Positions 1 to 7,804 of a stretch of 18,047 bases of DNA are shown one piece after another (the first letter of the stretch is position 1; every line of letters begins with the position of its first letter). The position numbers and the translations under genes are program-made. The stretch spans positions 1 through 18,047 of the forward strand of contig CAZFSG010000026.1 of the NCBI GenBank assembly GCA_964521665.1, given 5' to 3'. Below the pieces are notes generated by a model. It ran no database searches, was not told the origin of the DNA, and saw only the letters and a list, made by a program, of their open reading frames with translations. This DNA comes from JANXDG01 sp964521665 (lineage in GTDB: Bacteria > Elusimicrobiota > Endomicrobiia > DTEH01).

Positions 1-78
1 TTTAGCCTGCGTAATAATTGCAATAACATGGTTATTGCAGTCCAAAAAAATTTGTAGCCGCACATTTTAGTCTGCGGA
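1..78. repeat. Degenerate palindromic intergenic repeat
   Basis: Two near-identical 11-base copies of the same sequence (tttagcctgcg at 1-11 and tttagtctgcg at 66-76, one mismatch) lie about 65 bases apart. The second copy is the right arm of a small inverted repeat: ccgca at 58-62 pairs with tgcgg at 73-77. The first copy is cut by the window edge, so a matching left arm may lie outside. The G+C-rich arms stand out against AT-rich surroundings, which suits a dispersed REP- or MITE-like intergenic element or its decayed remains. No transposase or terminal duplication is visible. The repeat status rests on these two copies only. Confidence 0.4.
18..40. other. Short perfect hairpin between the repeat copies
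   Basis: The arms tgcaataac (19-27) and gttattgca (31-39) are exact reverse complements around a 3-base loop, and the flanking t18 and g40 could add a wobble pair. It lies between the two repeat copies. It could be the terminator of a gene to the left or part of the repeat element. No clear run of T follows (the next bases are tccaaaaaaa), so an intrinsic terminator on the + strand is not well supported. On the - strand the A-run would be on the wrong side as well. Confidence 0.4.
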
Positions 79-142
79 TAGTTTCCATGAATATCATAAG
101 ATAGTTACCTAAAACTAATAAAAAAGGAGGGATTTAAAAACA

Positions 143-742
143 ATGAAAGGGATAAAAATTGTCTCAGTCATATTATTATTTATATTATTAGTTGGATGTG
201 AAACAGTTAAAGTATCTCGTATAGATGTTGAAGAACAAATAGACTTAAGTGGTGAATGGAACGATACTGATTCCCAACTTGTTTCTAAAGAGATGGTATC
301 TGATGCATTATCACGTCCATGGATTGATGAATTTATTTCTAAGAAAGGACAAAAACCAAGAGTTATTGTGGGAACTGTAAAAAATCGTTCTCATGAACAT
401 ATAAACACACAAACTTTTGTTAAAGATCTTGAACGAGAGCTAATTAATTCTGGTAGAGTAATATTTGTTGCATCAAAAGAGGAAAGACAAGAAATAAGAG
501 AAGAAAAACTTGACCAAATGATGCATGCCTCTGCTGCTACAAGGAAACAACTTGGTGAGGAATGGGGAGCTGATTTTATACTCCAAGGACAAATTAATAC
601 TATTTTAGACCAAGTTGGGAATAAAACATTGAAGTATTACCAAGTTGAATTAGAACTTGTTAACATTTTGACAAATGAAAAAGTTTGGATTGGACAAAAA
701 AAGATTAAGAAACTTGTACAAAGAGCTAAAACAAGATTTTAA
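143..742 (+). CDS. LpoB-like penicillin-binding-protein activator lipoprotein
   Basis: A 199-residue probable outer-membrane lipoprotein of the LpoB (PF13036) family. In enterobacteria LpoB stimulates the bifunctional peptidoglycan synthase PBP1b from the periplasmic side. Residues 1-19 form a lipoprotein signal peptide: basic start (K2, K5), hydrophobic core, lipobox L16-V17-G18-C19. The mature part carries family blocks DLSGEWNDTDS (34-44), VIVGTVKNRSHEHI (74-87), GADFILQG (142-149), KYYQVELELV (164-173) and a VWIGQKKIKK end (181-190). Length and architecture are normal for the family. An AGGAGG-type ribosome binding site at 125-130 supports the ATG, though the 12-base spacing is long. The epimerase gene begins 12 bases downstream, so co-transcription is likely. 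Its maturation would need Lnt, which is encoded later in this window. The family call is firm; the exact partner synthase is inferred, as no PBP gene is in view. Confidence 0.85.
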   Translation: MKGIKIVSVILLFILLVGCETVKVSRIDVEEQIDLSGEWNDTDSQLVSKEMVSDALSRPWIDEFISKKGQKPRVIVGTVKNRSHEHINTQTFVKDLERELINSGRVIFVASKEERQEIREEKLDQMMHASAATRKQLGEEWGADFILQGQINTILDQVGNKTLKYYQVELELVNILTNEKVWIGQKKIKKLVQRAKTRF

Positions 743-754
743 TAACTAATTAAT

Positions 755-1687
755 ATGAAGATTTTAATAACAGGTGGTGCTGGGTTTATCGGCTCTAATA
801 TTGTAGATGAGTGTATTAAAAGAGGATATGATGTAGTAGTGATTGACAACCTTTCTTCTGGGAAAAAAGAAAACATAAATAAGAAAGCAAAGTTTTATAA
901 TATTGATATCACTGATTATAATAAACTCAACGAAATTTTTAAGAAAGAAAAACCACAAGTTGTTAACCATCATGCTGCACAAATTGATGTAAGAAAATCT
1001 GTTGCAGCCCCACAATATGATGCTAAGATTAACATAATCGGTTCTTTGAATCTGTTAGAATTATGTGTAAAATATAATGTTGAGAAATTTATTTTTGCAT
1101 CATCAGGAGGAACGATCTACGGTGAATGCAAAGGAAGACCTGCACCTAAAGAAAATTCTCTATATAGTCCACAATCACCATATGGATGTGCAAAACTTTC
1201 TGTAGAGTATTATATGAATTATTATAATAAAGTATATGGGCTAAAGACAATATCGTTAAGATATGCTAATGTTTACGGACCTAGACAGGACCCATATGGT
1301 GAGGCAGGTGTTGTTTCTATTTTTATAAATCGTATGTTGAACAATGAAGATGTTATTATTTATGGTGATGGAGAACAAATGCGTGATTTTGTTTTTGTTT
1401 CAGATGTGGTTGAAGTGAATATCAAATGTATATCTGAGAATTTAAATTTTGGGATTTATAATGTTGGTACACAAAAAGCTACTTCTGTCAATAAGTTGTT
1501 CAATATTATAAGCAAAATTTTAGGGTATAAGAAACCTCCAATTTATCAACCTCCAAGAAAGGGAGAGTTGATTAAGAGTTATCTTTGTATAGACAAAATA
1601 AGAAGAGAACTTGGTTGGTATCCAAAAATTTCTCTCCAGGAAGGGATTAAGAAAACTATAGAATATTTCAAAAATGGAAAAATCTAA
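755..1687 (+). CDS. NAD-dependent sugar-nucleotide epimerase/dehydratase (GalE-like)
   Basis: A 310-residue extended short-chain dehydrogenase/reductase, most like the compact UDP-glucose 4-epimerases. These act in the cytoplasm, oxidising and re-reducing the sugar ring of a nucleotide sugar to invert C4 and so supplying precursors for surface glycans. The Rossmann motif GGAGFIGS starts at G7 (G7xxG10xxG13), with an acidic D31 at the end of strand 2 that fits NAD rather than NADP. The SSGGTIYGE block is at 116-124 and the catalytic Y143xxxK147 lies in SPYGCAKLSVEYY. RYANVYGPRQ (169-178) and GDGEQMRDFVFVSDVV (204-219) are typical sugar-binding-side blocks. There is no clear Shine-Dalgarno sequence, but the Rossmann motif fixes the start. 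The gene overlaps recR by 14 bases and precedes two glycan polymerase/ligase-type genes, which fits envelope sugar synthesis. The exact substrate cannot be read from the sequence; a 4,6-dehydratase or uronic-acid epimerase is less likely. Confidence 0.85.
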   Translation: MKILITGGAGFIGSNIVDECIKRGYDVVVIDNLSSGKKENINKKAKFYNIDITDYNKLNEIFKKEKPQVVNHHAAQIDVRKSVAAPQYDAKINIIGSLNLLELCVKYNVEKFIFASSGGTIYGECKGRPAPKENSLYSPQSPYGCAKLSVEYYMNYYNKVYGLKTISLRYANVYGPRQDPYGEAGVVSIFINRMLNNEDVIIYGDGEQMRDFVFVSDVVEVNIKCISENLNFGIYNVGTQKATSVNKLFNIISKILGYKKPPIYQPPRKGELIKSYLCIDKIRRELGWYPKISLQEGIKKTIEYFKNGKI

Positions 1688-2285
1688 GATTCTTCAACAG
1701 TGTATTAATTTGTTTAAAAACCTGCCTTCAGTAGGACCAAAAACTGCAGAACGATTTGTCTATTTTTTATTAAACAACGAAAAACTGTTAGATGACCTAA
1801 TAGTAGTATTATCACAAATAAAAGAAAAAATTGTTAGGTGTAAATACTGTAACGATTTTTCTGAAACAAACCCATGTACAATTTGTTCCGATGAAAAAAG
1901 AGATAAAAAATTACTTTGTATTGTAGAAAAACATAGTGATTTATATGCAATAGAATCTTCAGGATATTATAAAGGATTATACTATATTTTATCATCAATA
2001 ATATCACCGCTTGAGGGTAAGATGCCAAAAGATTTAAATATTGAATCTTTATATTCACGAATTTTTGAAGTTGAAGAAGAAATGAAACCACAAGAGGTTA
2101 TTATAGCATTAAGTTTCACCACTGAAGGTGAATTAACTACTAATTACATTGTAGAAAAATTAAAAGAAAAATCAGCAAATATAAAAATTTCAAGAATAGC
2201 ATATGGATTACCAACAGGTGCAGAAATAGAATATGCTGACCCAAAAACATTATCTTTTGCAATAAAAAATAGAATGTTGATATGA
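1674..2285 (+). CDS. recR: Recombination mediator protein RecR
   Basis: A 203-residue RecR, the usual length. RecR works with RecO (and RecF) in the cytoplasm to load RecA on gapped DNA during repair. In order it has the N-terminal helix-hairpin-helix around LPSVGPKTAERF (17-28), a four-cysteine zinc finger (C56xxC59, C68xxC71), a Toprim domain from about residue 80 with acidic E85, and the C-terminal conserved block RIAYGLPTGAEIEYAD (174-189). The ATG lies inside the end of the epimerase gene (14-base overlap), and the 3' end overlaps the next gene by 4 bases in an ATGA arrangement. Translation is therefore probably coupled on both sides. No dnaX or ybaB gene, common recR partners, is next to it. 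The identification is secure. Confidence 0.96.
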   Translation: MEKSKILQQCINLFKNLPSVGPKTAERFVYFLLNNEKLLDDLIVVLSQIKEKIVRCKYCNDFSETNPCTICSDEKRDKKLLCIVEKHSDLYAIESSGYYKGLYYILSSIISPLEGKMPKDLNIESLYSRIFEVEEEMKPQEVIIALSFTTEGELTTNYIVEKLKEKSANIKISRIAYGLPTGAEIEYADPKTLSFAIKNRMLI

Positions 2286-4879
2286 AAAAAAATGTTGTGG
2301 AAGTAAAAGAATCATATTTTTATTTTTTGTTTGATAATCTCATAAAATACGGTATTGCAGTATTGTATTTTTTGATTGCAGTAATGTTTTATTTGAGAAC
2401 TTATGATTCTTGTCAGATTAAGATCACCCTTACACAGATCGGTGGTAGCTTAATAATTTTGTTATGGTTATTAAAATACATAGAAAATTTTAAACAAACA
2501 ACAAAGTTTTATTTACAAAATTGGCAGATTGTCCTTCCTTTTATTTTGTTTTTGTTATCAGGTATTCAGTCACATGTTTTTATGTCACCATTAAAATATG
2601 CTTCTGGAGCAGAACTTGTCCGCAGAATAATTTATATGTTAATAGCAATAGTTGTTATTCGCGAGATAAATAGTGTTGAAAAATTTAGTAGGATAATACG
2701 ATGGTTATTATTTGCATTATTTGTTTCAACTTTTTATGGAATAATACAATATCTTGATGGCAAATTTTTTCCACCGAATCCTGCAGTTGGTTTAGATCCG
2801 TTTATTTGGCGACAAGCATTTGGTACAAGGGTATTTTCTACATTTGGTAATCCAAACTTTTATGGTGATTTTCTTGTTGCGATGTCTCCTTTATGTTTAG
2901 CATTGTTTATGTATAAAAAGAATCCGTTATATTTAATTCTGTGGTTAATGACAGCGTTTAATACTTATGTTACATATTCAAAAGGTGCATGGATTGGTTT
3001 TACTAGTGGATTTGTATATTTTTGGTTTTTATACCTAATATTTTTTTCTCATGTAAAAGTACAAAATTTAAAAAAATATGTAATATTAGGTGTAATCTTT
3101 ATAATAATACTGACAGTTTATGGTGTTTATTTTCAATTAACACAAAGAACAGATTCTGCAAAATTTCGAGTTTACACTTGGCTTTCTTGTTGGGAGATGT
3201 TGAACACTTCACCTGTTTTAGGCACAGGGATTGGGACTTTTTATGTAACATATCCTGCTTGGAGAAGACCACAGATTTTTTATATTGAAGGAAAACACAA
3301 TACAGAATCAGACCATCCTGAAAATGAATATTTAGAGGTGTGGTATGATGAAGGTACAATTGGGTTTGGTATTTTTTTATGGTTAATTATAACATTAGCA
3401 ACGTGTGGTGTTAAAGCATTAAAAAAATTTTCTTCACCAACAATTGTTGTTGATAAAAAAGGAAGACAAAAAGAAGTTTCAGAAGATCTTCGTGCATATT
3501 ATATGCTAGGTTTAATTTCAGGATGGTTAGGTTCTCTTACACATAACTGGGTGTGTGTATCAATGCGGTTTGTATCTTCAGGGACAGTTGTGTGGTTATT
3601 AGCAGGGCTTATCGCTTCGTTAATAGTTAACAATCCACTACCAGAACGTTCTGAAGAAAATGTTATTTCTTTATACTTAGCTTTATTTTTAAACACTTTA
3701 TTTTGGTTAATAAATTTTTTGTGGTGGAAAATGACAACAGACGTTGCTATAACAGTATCAGTTGTGTTATTTATCGCAGGTGTTATATTAGAAGAAATAA
3801 ATAAAACTAAAAGCTACACAATATCTAAAAATTTAAATTTTTCTGCAGGAAAACTGTCACAACGTGTAGTACAAGTTGTTTGTGTTGTAATAGCGATATA
3901 TCTTGCTACAATATTCCGAGGATATTTTATTGGAGATATACATCATAATATTGCAATATTTTATTCAAAACAAGGTGATTGGTCTAACGCACTAACAAAT
4001 TATAACATTGTTGCAAAAAATAATCCTGGGTTTATAATGTGTCATTATTTTATGGGCAATGTTTTTAATGACAGGTGGACACTTACACGAGAGTTTCATC
4101 CAGAATGGGGTGATAAAGAAACTGACCAACCATGGACAGAAATTGATGTTGGTAAAAAAGGAAGAATTGATCCTGAAAGGTCTATTTCAAAATATCAAGA
4201 TGTATGGTCTTTAGCACCAAATTATGTACAAAGTCATCACCAGGCAGGTGTTGTATATATGAAATTAGGTACTTATTTTAAAAATAACAATGAAATACAA
4301 AAAGCTGTTTTTTATTTTAACAAAGCGTTAGAATGTTTTTGGAAATACCACAAAATTGATCCTATATTTCCTGTGAACTACCAACGTATGGCGTTTATAT
4401 ATATGCAACTTGGAGATATGGGTATGGCTGAAAAAATGTATAAAGCGCATTTGTTTACTCAATGGTTGTGTCAAACACCTGAAGATGTTATAAATCCTAA
4501 AAAGATAACTACTGAGGAAGAAAAACAAAAATATGAAGAACTTAAAAAACAATATGAAGAAGAAATAAAATGGGTATGTTGTGATTATCATAAACCACAA
4601 CATTATTTACTTGCAACTGAAGATTGGGCAAAAAGAAGAGCACAAGAGTATTCAGATTCATATTTACAACTTGGCAACTTTTATTATGTAAGAAAAAATT
4701 ATAATGAAGCAGAAAAGTTTTATATACGTGCTATAAACAGATATGAACAAAATTTTAATGCATGGAAAAATTTGATGGTGTTGTATAAAGAAACAAATCA
4801 ATTACAAAAACTTACTGAACTTATAAATTATTATCATAAGAAATTTCCTTCTGATACACAACTTTCAAATTTAAAATAA
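2282..4879 (+). CDS. O-antigen ligase/polymerase-family (WaaL/Wzy_C) membrane protein with TPR domain
   Basis: An 865-residue polytopic inner-membrane protein. About a dozen hydrophobic segments fill residues 20-550, and a soluble TPR-like region runs from about 553 to 865, including a clear repeat at about 790-825. The Wzy_C/WaaL signature is visible: STFGNPNF (186-193), SKGAWIG (233-239) and a large external loop with RVYTWLSCWEM (296-306) and DHPENEYLEVW (344-354) followed by GTIGFGI. Members of this family polymerise or ligate undecaprenyl-linked glycans at the periplasmic face, or transfer them to proteins as in the PglL group. Which of these applies cannot be told from the sequence. At the usual HN-E loop position this protein reads HPENE, where the downstream paralogue reads NAHNE. 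A charged, Lys/Glu-rich stretch (about 742-764) interrupts the TPR region. The start overlaps recR by 4 bases and no ribosome binding site is visible, suggesting translational coupling. Confidence 0.82.
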   Translation: MKKNVVEVKESYFYFLFDNLIKYGIAVLYFLIAVMFYLRTYDSCQIKITLTQIGGSLIILLWLLKYIENFKQTTKFYLQNWQIVLPFILFLLSGIQSHVFMSPLKYASGAELVRRIIYMLIAIVVIREINSVEKFSRIIRWLLFALFVSTFYGIIQYLDGKFFPPNPAVGLDPFIWRQAFGTRVFSTFGNPNFYGDFLVAMSPLCLALFMYKKNPLYLILWLMTAFNTYVTYSKGAWIGFTSGFVYFWFLYLIFFSHVKVQNLKKYVILGVIFIIILTVYGVYFQLTQRTDSAKFRVYTWLSCWEMLNTSPVLGTGIGTFYVTYPAWRRPQIFYIEGKHNTESDHPENEYLEVWYDEGTIGFGIFLWLIITLATCGVKALKKFSSPTIVVDKKGRQKEVSEDLRAYYMLGLISGWLGSLTHNWVCVSMRFVSSGTVVWLLAGLIASLIVNNPLPERSEENVISLYLALFLNTLFWLINFLWWKMTTDVAITVSVVLFIAGVILEEINKTKSYTISKNLNFSAGKLSQRVVQVVCVVIAIYLATIFRGYFIGDIHHNIAIFYSKQGDWSNALTNYNIVAKNNPGFIMCHYFMGNVFNDRWTLTREFHPEWGDKETDQPWTEIDVGKKGRIDPERSISKYQDVWSLAPNYVQSHHQAGVVYMKLGTYFKNNNEIQKAVFYFNKALECFWKYHKIDPIFPVNYQRMAFIYMQLGDMGMAEKMYKAHLFTQWLCQTPEDVINPKKITTEEEKQKYEELKKQYEEEIKWVCCDYHKPQHYLLATEDWAKRRAQEYSDSYLQLGNFYYVRKNYNEAEKFYIRAINRYEQNFNAWKNLMVLYKETNQLQKLTELINYYHKKFPSDTQLSNLK

Positions 4880-4882
4880 TAT

Positions 4883-7264
4883 ATGAACTCAAAAATTGTC
4901 AACTTTTTGTTTTATACAATTATAATTATTTCTCCCTTAGTATTTTTTACAGATCTTACACGTAACCCGTATTATTTTCAAATTGTTTTTGCACAGGCAG
5001 GAATGGTACTTATATGGATTTTAATTCTTTTACACCAAAAAGGTGAAATAAAACATTATATCAATCCTTTTGAGAAACCAATGCTTATTTTTTATCTGTG
5101 GGCTATAATTACCTGGATAATTTCTATGTTTTTTTTAAACCATAATTATCATGTACCACAACTTCTACAATATTCAAAAGAAATTTATAAAAAAAACTAT
5201 TTGTTTATGAGTATGTTCAATGAAGGGTTTAAAAAATTGTTGTTCACTGTAACTAACATTTTACTAGTATATTTTTTTGCAACAAATTATGTAAATGAAA
5301 AAAATTTTTTAAAAATTTATTATACTTTTTTTATTGTAGGGTTTATTGCAAGTATATATGGTATTCTACAATATTTTGGTATAGAACTTATTTGGCCGAA
5401 AGTGTTAAACCCATTTGGTGGTAGATGTGTATCAACTTTTGGTAATCCAAATTTTTTATCATCATTCTTGATTTTATTATTTCCATTGATGTTTGTTGAA
5501 TACCTTAATGATAGAAATACTTTATTGATGCTTATATTTATGTTAACATATTTTTGTGCGTTATTATGTACACTTACCAGATCTTCATGGTTAGGTTTAT
5601 CTGCAGGATTAATATATTTTTGTTTGACAACACTTTTGTTAGATAAAAAGGTTTTATTGAATCAAAAAAAGAAAGTTATAATAATTATAATTTCATTAAT
5701 TATGTTATTTATTTTTTGGCCAAGAAGTCCAATAGGTGGTAACCCTTCACCTATAGGAAGAATTTTTGAGGTTCAACAAGCAAAAGATGTATATAGTCCT
5801 TTACACCAACGATTTCTTATATGGCTATGTGGTTGGGATATGGTGAAAGAAAAATTTTTTACTGGTAAAGGATGGGGATTGTTTGAATTGTTTTATCCAT
5901 TTTACCAAGGTAAGTATTTATTTGTTAAAAAACTTTCTTTTAGAACACATGCAAATAATGCTCATAACGAAATTATAGAAGTGTGGTCGCAAACAGGTAC
6001 TATTGGGTTAGGAATATACATTTTGTTTATCATAACATTTTTTGTTTATTCATACAAGTTAGCAAAGATACAAATAAATAGTGATAAAAAACTGATGGTG
6101 ATAGGATTAAGTAGTACAGTTGTTGGTATGTTAGTAGATAATTTGCTAAATGTAACGATACATTTTTGTATCCCTGCATTTTTATATTTTTTTAATCTCG
6201 GTGTATTACCAACTTTTGATTATACCAGACAACAAAAAACAATAAAATTGTCAACATTGTCTGCTATTTTTGTTACAATCATAGGTGTGTTTATTATAAT
6301 CAGATTATTCTTAAGCTTTTTAGGGGAAATAAATTATTTTAAAGGATTCAAATATTCAAAACGGAACGAATTACAGCCCGCACTTTATTATCTTTCAAAA
6401 GCAAACAAGTTTCAACGATACGAGGTTAACAATAATTACGAACTTGCAAATACTTATGCACGACTTAAAAAGTTAGACAGTGCTGTGTATTATTATTATG
6501 AAGCGTTAGCAAGTAATTGTGGTTATGACGAAATACATTTTAATTTAGCAACGGTCCTTATGCAAAAGCAAGAAATTCAGCAGGCACAACTACATTATAC
6601 ACAATCAATTTTTATAAACCCGTTATCAAAAGATGCGTATGCAGCATTAGGAAGTCTGTTTTTATCTGATGTTGATAAAAATTTATATTCTGCAACAAAA
6701 TTGTTTGAACAAGCTGTTACTGTTTTTCCAAATGAAAAAGATTTTTATAACAATCTCGGTTTTTTATACATAAAGTTAGGGCAGGAATATAAAGCACTTG
6801 AATGTTATCAAAAAGCATTACAGATAGATCCTAATTTTGAATATGCAAGACGGAATTATACAATTTTAGCTAAAAAGTTAGGCGTTAAAAATGATATAAT
6901 TTCGGTTTATAACAATCTTATACAACAGATAATAAAAGATGTTGAACAAAAAAAATTTGATGATGCTGAACAAAAATGTTATAAAATTCTTAGCATATTC
7001 CCAAACGATGTTACAACAAAATTTTATCTTGCGAATATATATTTTTCAAAAGAAGAATTAGATAAAGCAGTAAAAATTTATCAACAACTTTTAGAATTAC
7101 AACCTGAGAATTTAAATGTTAGATATAATTTAGCTGTTACATTGATGAAACAAAAAAATTTTTATGAAGCAGAACAACATCTTAATTATATTCTTTCAAA
7201 ACAACCTGATAACAAATTAGTTAAAGAACAGTTGAATATAATTCAGCAAATGAAAAATTTTTGA
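4883..7264 (+). CDS. O-antigen ligase/polymerase-family (WaaL/Wzy_C) membrane protein with C-terminal TPR array
   Basis: A 793-residue paralogue of the preceding gene, starting 3 bases after its stop. About a dozen membrane segments cover residues 8-480. The TPR array covers about 485-790, with good helices at 512-545, 546-580, 619-652 and 712-779. Shared family blocks are STFGNPNF (184-191), TRSSWLG (232-238), a loop with RFLIWLCGWDM (310-320) and NAHNEIIEVW (359-368), then GTIGLGI. H361 with N362 and E363 matches the conserved loop His motif of WaaL, Wzy and PglL proteins. The predicted role is transfer or polymerisation of lipid-linked glycan at the outer face of the inner membrane; the TPR region may contact partner proteins. 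It is the last gene of this run: a cold-shock gene with its own promoter follows. Only the family, not the acceptor, is supported. Confidence 0.83.
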   Translation: MNSKIVNFLFYTIIIISPLVFFTDLTRNPYYFQIVFAQAGMVLIWILILLHQKGEIKHYINPFEKPMLIFYLWAIITWIISMFFLNHNYHVPQLLQYSKEIYKKNYLFMSMFNEGFKKLLFTVTNILLVYFFATNYVNEKNFLKIYYTFFIVGFIASIYGILQYFGIELIWPKVLNPFGGRCVSTFGNPNFLSSFLILLFPLMFVEYLNDRNTLLMLIFMLTYFCALLCTLTRSSWLGLSAGLIYFCLTTLLLDKKVLLNQKKKVIIIIISLIMLFIFWPRSPIGGNPSPIGRIFEVQQAKDVYSPLHQRFLIWLCGWDMVKEKFFTGKGWGLFELFYPFYQGKYLFVKKLSFRTHANNAHNEIIEVWSQTGTIGLGIYILFIITFFVYSYKLAKIQINSDKKLMVIGLSSTVVGMLVDNLLNVTIHFCIPAFLYFFNLGVLPTFDYTRQQKTIKLSTLSAIFVTIIGVFIIIRLFLSFLGEINYFKGFKYSKRNELQPALYYLSKANKFQRYEVNNNYELANTYARLKKLDSAVYYYYEALASNCGYDEIHFNLATVLMQKQEIQQAQLHYTQSIFINPLSKDAYAALGSLFLSDVDKNLYSATKLFEQAVTVFPNEKDFYNNLGFLYIKLGQEYKALECYQKALQIDPNFEYARRNYTILAKKLGVKNDIISVYNNLIQQIIKDVEQKKFDDAEQKCYKILSIFPNDVTTKFYLANIYFSKEELDKAVKIYQQLLELQPENLNVRYNLAVTLMKQKNFYEAEQHLNYILSKQPDNKLVKEQLNIIQQMKNF

Positions 7265-7270
7265 TAAACA

Positions 7271-7299
7271 TTGACAACTTATTGTATGTTTTATATAAC
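7271..7299 (+). promoter_or_regulatory. Predicted sigma-70-type promoter of the cold-shock gene
   Basis: A perfect -35 box TTGACA (7271-7276) is followed by exactly 17 bases and a near-consensus -10 box TATAAC (7294-7299). It begins 7 bases after the stop of the preceding gene. It would start transcription near 7306 and leave a leader of about 75 bases before the cold-shock start codon. This is the best promoter-like sequence I found in the window. Confidence 0.65.
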
Positions 7300-7336
7300 A
7301 AACCAAATTTTTTGGTAATATATATTGGGTTGTTAT
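7295..7336 (+). other. Imperfect inverted repeat between the glycan gene and the cold-shock gene
   Basis: The arms ataacaaacc (7295-7304) and gggttgttat (7327-7336) pair with one mismatch, and the inner arms accaaa (7302-7307) and tttggt (7311-7316) form an alternative small hairpin. In transcripts reading through from upstream the outer pairing could act as a weak terminator or a processing site. Transcripts starting at the predicted promoter would contain only the right arm. A DNA-level operator overlapping the -10 box is another possibility. A regulatory function is not shown by sequence alone. Confidence 0.35.
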
Positions 7337-7365
7337 CTTGATATTATATTACCGCATCTTAGTCC

Positions 7366-7372
7366 AAGGAGG
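7366..7372 (+). promoter_or_regulatory. Strong ribosome binding site fixing the GTG start of the cold-shock gene
   Basis: AAGGAGG sits 9 bases before the GTG at 7382. No ATG is available in the right frame, and the conserved protein begins directly at this GTG, so the site decides the start. It is one of only two strong Shine-Dalgarno sequences in the window. Confidence 0.8.
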
Positions 7373-7381
7373 TAAAAAGTT

Positions 7382-7594
7382 GTGGTAAGAGGTAAAGTAA
7401 AATGGTTCAATGAACGTAAAGGCTTCGGGTTCATAAGCTGTAATGATGGTTCAGGCGATGTGTTTGTTCACTATTCTTCGTTGCAACAAAAAGGATTCAA
7501 AACTTTAAAAGAAGGTGAAGAAGTTGAGTTTGAAGTAACAAATACAGAAAAAGGACCCAAGGCCATTAATGTAAAACGTGTAGGGAAAGAATAA
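7382..7594 (+). CDS. Cold-shock domain protein (CspA family)
   Basis: A 70-residue single-domain cold-shock protein that binds single-stranded RNA and DNA and acts as an RNA chaperone in the cytoplasm. The conserved start GKVKWFN (4-10) is followed by RNP1 KGFGFI (13-18) and RNP2 VFVHYS (27-32), and the sequence ends in the usual acidic and basic strand (VEFEV, GPKAINVK). Length is typical. It uses a GTG start with a strong ribosome binding site and carries its own promoter, a leader of about 75 bases and a terminator hairpin, so it appears to be an independent short transcript. A long 5' leader is common in cold-induced csp genes, but cold induction here is not shown by the sequence. The number of paralogues elsewhere is unknown, so I give no letter symbol. 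Confidence 0.95.
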   Translation: MVRGKVKWFNERKGFGFISCNDGSGDVFVHYSSLQQKGFKTLKEGEEVEFEVTNTEKGPKAINVKRVGKE

Positions 7595-7627
7595 AAACTT
7601 TGTGATTTACACTATCGCAAAGTTTTT
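7593..7627 (+). terminator. Terminator hairpin after the cold-shock gene
   Basis: The arms aaaaactttg (7593-7602) and caaagttttt (7618-7627) are perfect reverse complements. The stem continues inward by a G-T pair, a G-C, an A-T and a T-A, giving about 14 pairs around a 7-base loop (7607-7613). The left arm overlaps the stop codon of the cold-shock gene, and the right arm ends in five T. This fits an intrinsic terminator that separates this short transcript from secA. The A-rich left arm could let it work on both strands. Confidence 0.75.
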
Positions 7628-7670
7628 AACAAAAAAAATTTTTTATATCAACCGAAAATAAAACTGATAG

Positions 7671-7699
7671 TTAGTTGGTTGTATTTTTGGTTGGATAAT
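7671..7699 (+). promoter_or_regulatory. Weak candidate promoter for secA
   Basis: Because a terminator precedes secA, the gene should have its own promoter in 7628-7804. The best -10-like sequence I see is GATAAT at 7694-7699, but its -35 position (ttagtt, 7671-7676) matches consensus poorly. The stretch also has a 7-base direct repeat (ttggttg at 7675-7681 and 7687-7693) and a loose pairing of caacc (7649-7653) with ggttg (7677-7681), either of which might be regulatory. Support is weak. Confidence 0.2.
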
Positions 7700-7804
7700 T
7701 ACAAAATTTCTTCCACATAAATTTCTTTCCTTATAGAGTAAATTTGTTCAAAAATTTAAATTCAAACGTTGTTTTTTATCAATTTATTTTGTATTTGTAA
7801 AATT

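Noticed and set aside
73..102. Promoter for the LpoB-like gene using TAAGAT (97-102) as a -10 box
   Set aside because: The sequence 17-18 bases upstream does not resemble a -35 box, and the region is repeat material.
764..1015. Open frames on the - strand inside the epimerase and other genes (also near 1834-2091, 3099-3359, 4328-4603, 9215-9541, 12057-12350, 16768-16977)
   Set aside because: Each is opposite a well-supported gene, is low in complexity and matches no family I know; AT-rich coding DNA gives such frames by chance.
7769..7804. N-terminal extension of SecA from a TTG codon (12 extra residues)
   Set aside because: The extension is hydrophobic and not SecA-like, while the ATG at 7805 gives the usual SecA N-terminus and E. 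coli-like motif numbering.
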